Shown one piece after another: positions 21,640-22,500 of a DNA stretch of 22,500 nucleotides. How positions within the stretch are numbered: position 1 is the first letter of the stretch; each line of letters begins with the position of its first letter. This DNA comes from Trachelipus rathkii (lineage: Eukaryota > Arthropoda > Malacostraca > Isopoda > Trachelipodidae): NCBI GenBank assembly GCA_015478945.1, contig JABUQX010061757.1, positions 5,001 to 27,500 on the forward strand, read 5' to 3'. A program made the position numbers and the translations under genes. The notes under the pieces were generated by a model. That model was not told the DNA's origin, searched no databases, and saw nothing but the letters and a program-made list of their open reading frames with translations.

Positions 21640-22140
21640 ACACATCTCGGACAACTACAGTACCTCTGCCATTTCTAAATTTTAAGTAAAAATAAACCTA
21701 CAATTCATTCCTATTTGCACTGGTATTCAATTTCCTGTCTCATTTCTCCCTCCACCATTGCTATCTTCTGAAGTGAAAAATTAGAGTTTTTAACCTTCTT
21801 CTAAAATGCCTGCATACGACTTCTGTTTTACTCAATACATTCGCCGCTATGTGTACTACATCTATGATATTCTCAGTTGACAACCTCCTAATCTTGACCC
21901 AACTTCATTCTCGCTATTTATATTTGTCTTATTTCTACTCTATTCGTGTAACAATATCATTTTAACTTATAAAGTCATGTCACCACACTCTCTTCTATGC
22001 TGTCTCAACAACTTGTGATTCCGCTTATACTTTTCACCCCTTCATAGCAAACTGTTTCGCCTCACCTATCAACCAACTTCATATACCTTTTCCACGATAT
22101 GCTGCTGGAAAGTCAAGCTTACTTATTACATTGCCTTGAT
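21640..22140 (-). pseudogene. Decayed RTE-like retrotransposon, N-terminal RT region
   Basis: Minus-strand landmarks in order are: FPAAYRGKG (about 22093-22119), at the VPLYKGKG position that opens the RT; R, stop, GETVCYEGVKSISG (about 22019-22066), at the NYRGISLLSVVGKIYAG position; LGGCQLRIS (about 21867-21893), at GRGCVDQIF; KQKSYAGILEEG (about 21796-21831), at (R/E)VYVGFIDLEKAYD; and a possible remnant of RQGCAMSPW near 21640-21660. Order and approximate spacing agree with RTE-like enzymes, but several stops and frameshifts break the frame. RT content overlaps the copy at 15590-17160, so the two are separate insertions. The endonuclease, if present, lies beyond the window. Confidence 0.5.
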
Positions 22141-22500
22141 GCTTTAGAAAGCGGTGGTGACCTCTCGCCCTCCCCCCCCAGTCACCAGCCCAACTATCGA
22201 TCCATTCGCTTTAATCTCTGTTCACTCAAAATTTTCTAATCTATCCTTAACAAGAACATTTATAAAACATTTTTAAAATAATATCACATTCTTGTGAAAT
22301 TTAAATCTTTTAAATCTAATCTTCTAATCTATTAAAATTTAAGCGAAACATGTTCTAAAATATTGATGATCCAACCCCCTAAATTTGGGTTCCACAATTA
22401 CCTTCAATCTACCTTCCAAATTTTTATTCTTATTCCTTCTCTTAACTGACTACACATAGCTTTTCTGCATCCATATCAACATTTTTCAAAATAGGGAATC
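22141..22500. other. Pyrimidine-rich DNA, possibly upstream part of the same retroelement
   Basis: The segment keeps the C/T-rich plus strand of the adjacent minus-strand RT remnant. I could not place endonuclease or linker landmarks in it. A run of eight C's occurs at about 22172-22179. Confidence 0.3.

Overview
The window looks like non-coding, repeat-dominated DNA from an animal nuclear genome. It is very AT-rich and crowded with simple repeats: long imperfect (AT)n tracts, (ATT)n and (GA)n stretches, and A/T homopolymers. I find no intact protein-coding gene, no RNA gene, no CRISPR array and no bacterial operon structure. Longer open frames are almost all translations of low-complexity DNA. 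The density and mix of simple repeats, plus RTE-like non-LTR retrotransposon remnants, would fit an arthropod such as a decapod crustacean. That assignment is an inference; other invertebrates remain possible.

The only recognisable coding signal is a set of heavily decayed non-LTR retrotransposon copies, found by reading all three frames of the purine-rich strand and tolerating stops and frameshifts. (1) Plus strand, about 869-1797 and 2401-2700: an apurinic-type endonuclease domain followed by the endonuclease-RT linker. (2) Plus strand, about 12590-12720: a short RT block ending in QQGCV. (3) Minus strand, about 21640-22140: the N-terminal part of an RT. (4) Minus strand, about 15590-17160: an RT and C-terminal region with about nine landmarks in the expected order. 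(5) Minus strand, 15171-15420: a separate fragment around FKYLG and KVAGAL. (6) Minus strand, about 9200-9320: a weaker GHVLRL-type C-terminal fragment. All are broken and none could make protein. The overlap in RT content between copies 3, 4 and 5 shows several independent insertions.

A second layer of mobile DNA sits on top. The endonuclease copy is interrupted by a ~600-bp insert (1798-2400) with a perfect 10-bp terminal inverted repeat, compatible with a TA target duplication, and an internal long hairpin. This is a candidate MITE. Copy 5 ends abruptly against a ~160-bp relatively GC-rich segment with a poly-A tail (15005-15162), probably the 3' end of another retroposon.

Layout: 1-545 AT/GA simple repeats; 546-2700 endonuclease copy with MITE; 2700-6390 mostly AT-rich with (AT)n arrays and two islands of ordinary complexity; 6395-9180 AT-rich with a purine-rich island; 9185-9480 possible C-terminal fragment; 9540-12580 ATT-type AT-rich DNA; 12585-12890 RT fragment; 12890-14820 AT-rich DNA; 15000-17160 retroelement cluster; 17170-19140 AT-rich DNA; 19140-19840 purine-rich DNA; 19870-21420 AT-rich DNA; 21420-22500 pyrimidine-rich DNA holding the RT N-terminal copy. 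No previously undescribed biological system is evident; the nested mobile-element structure is the most informative content.
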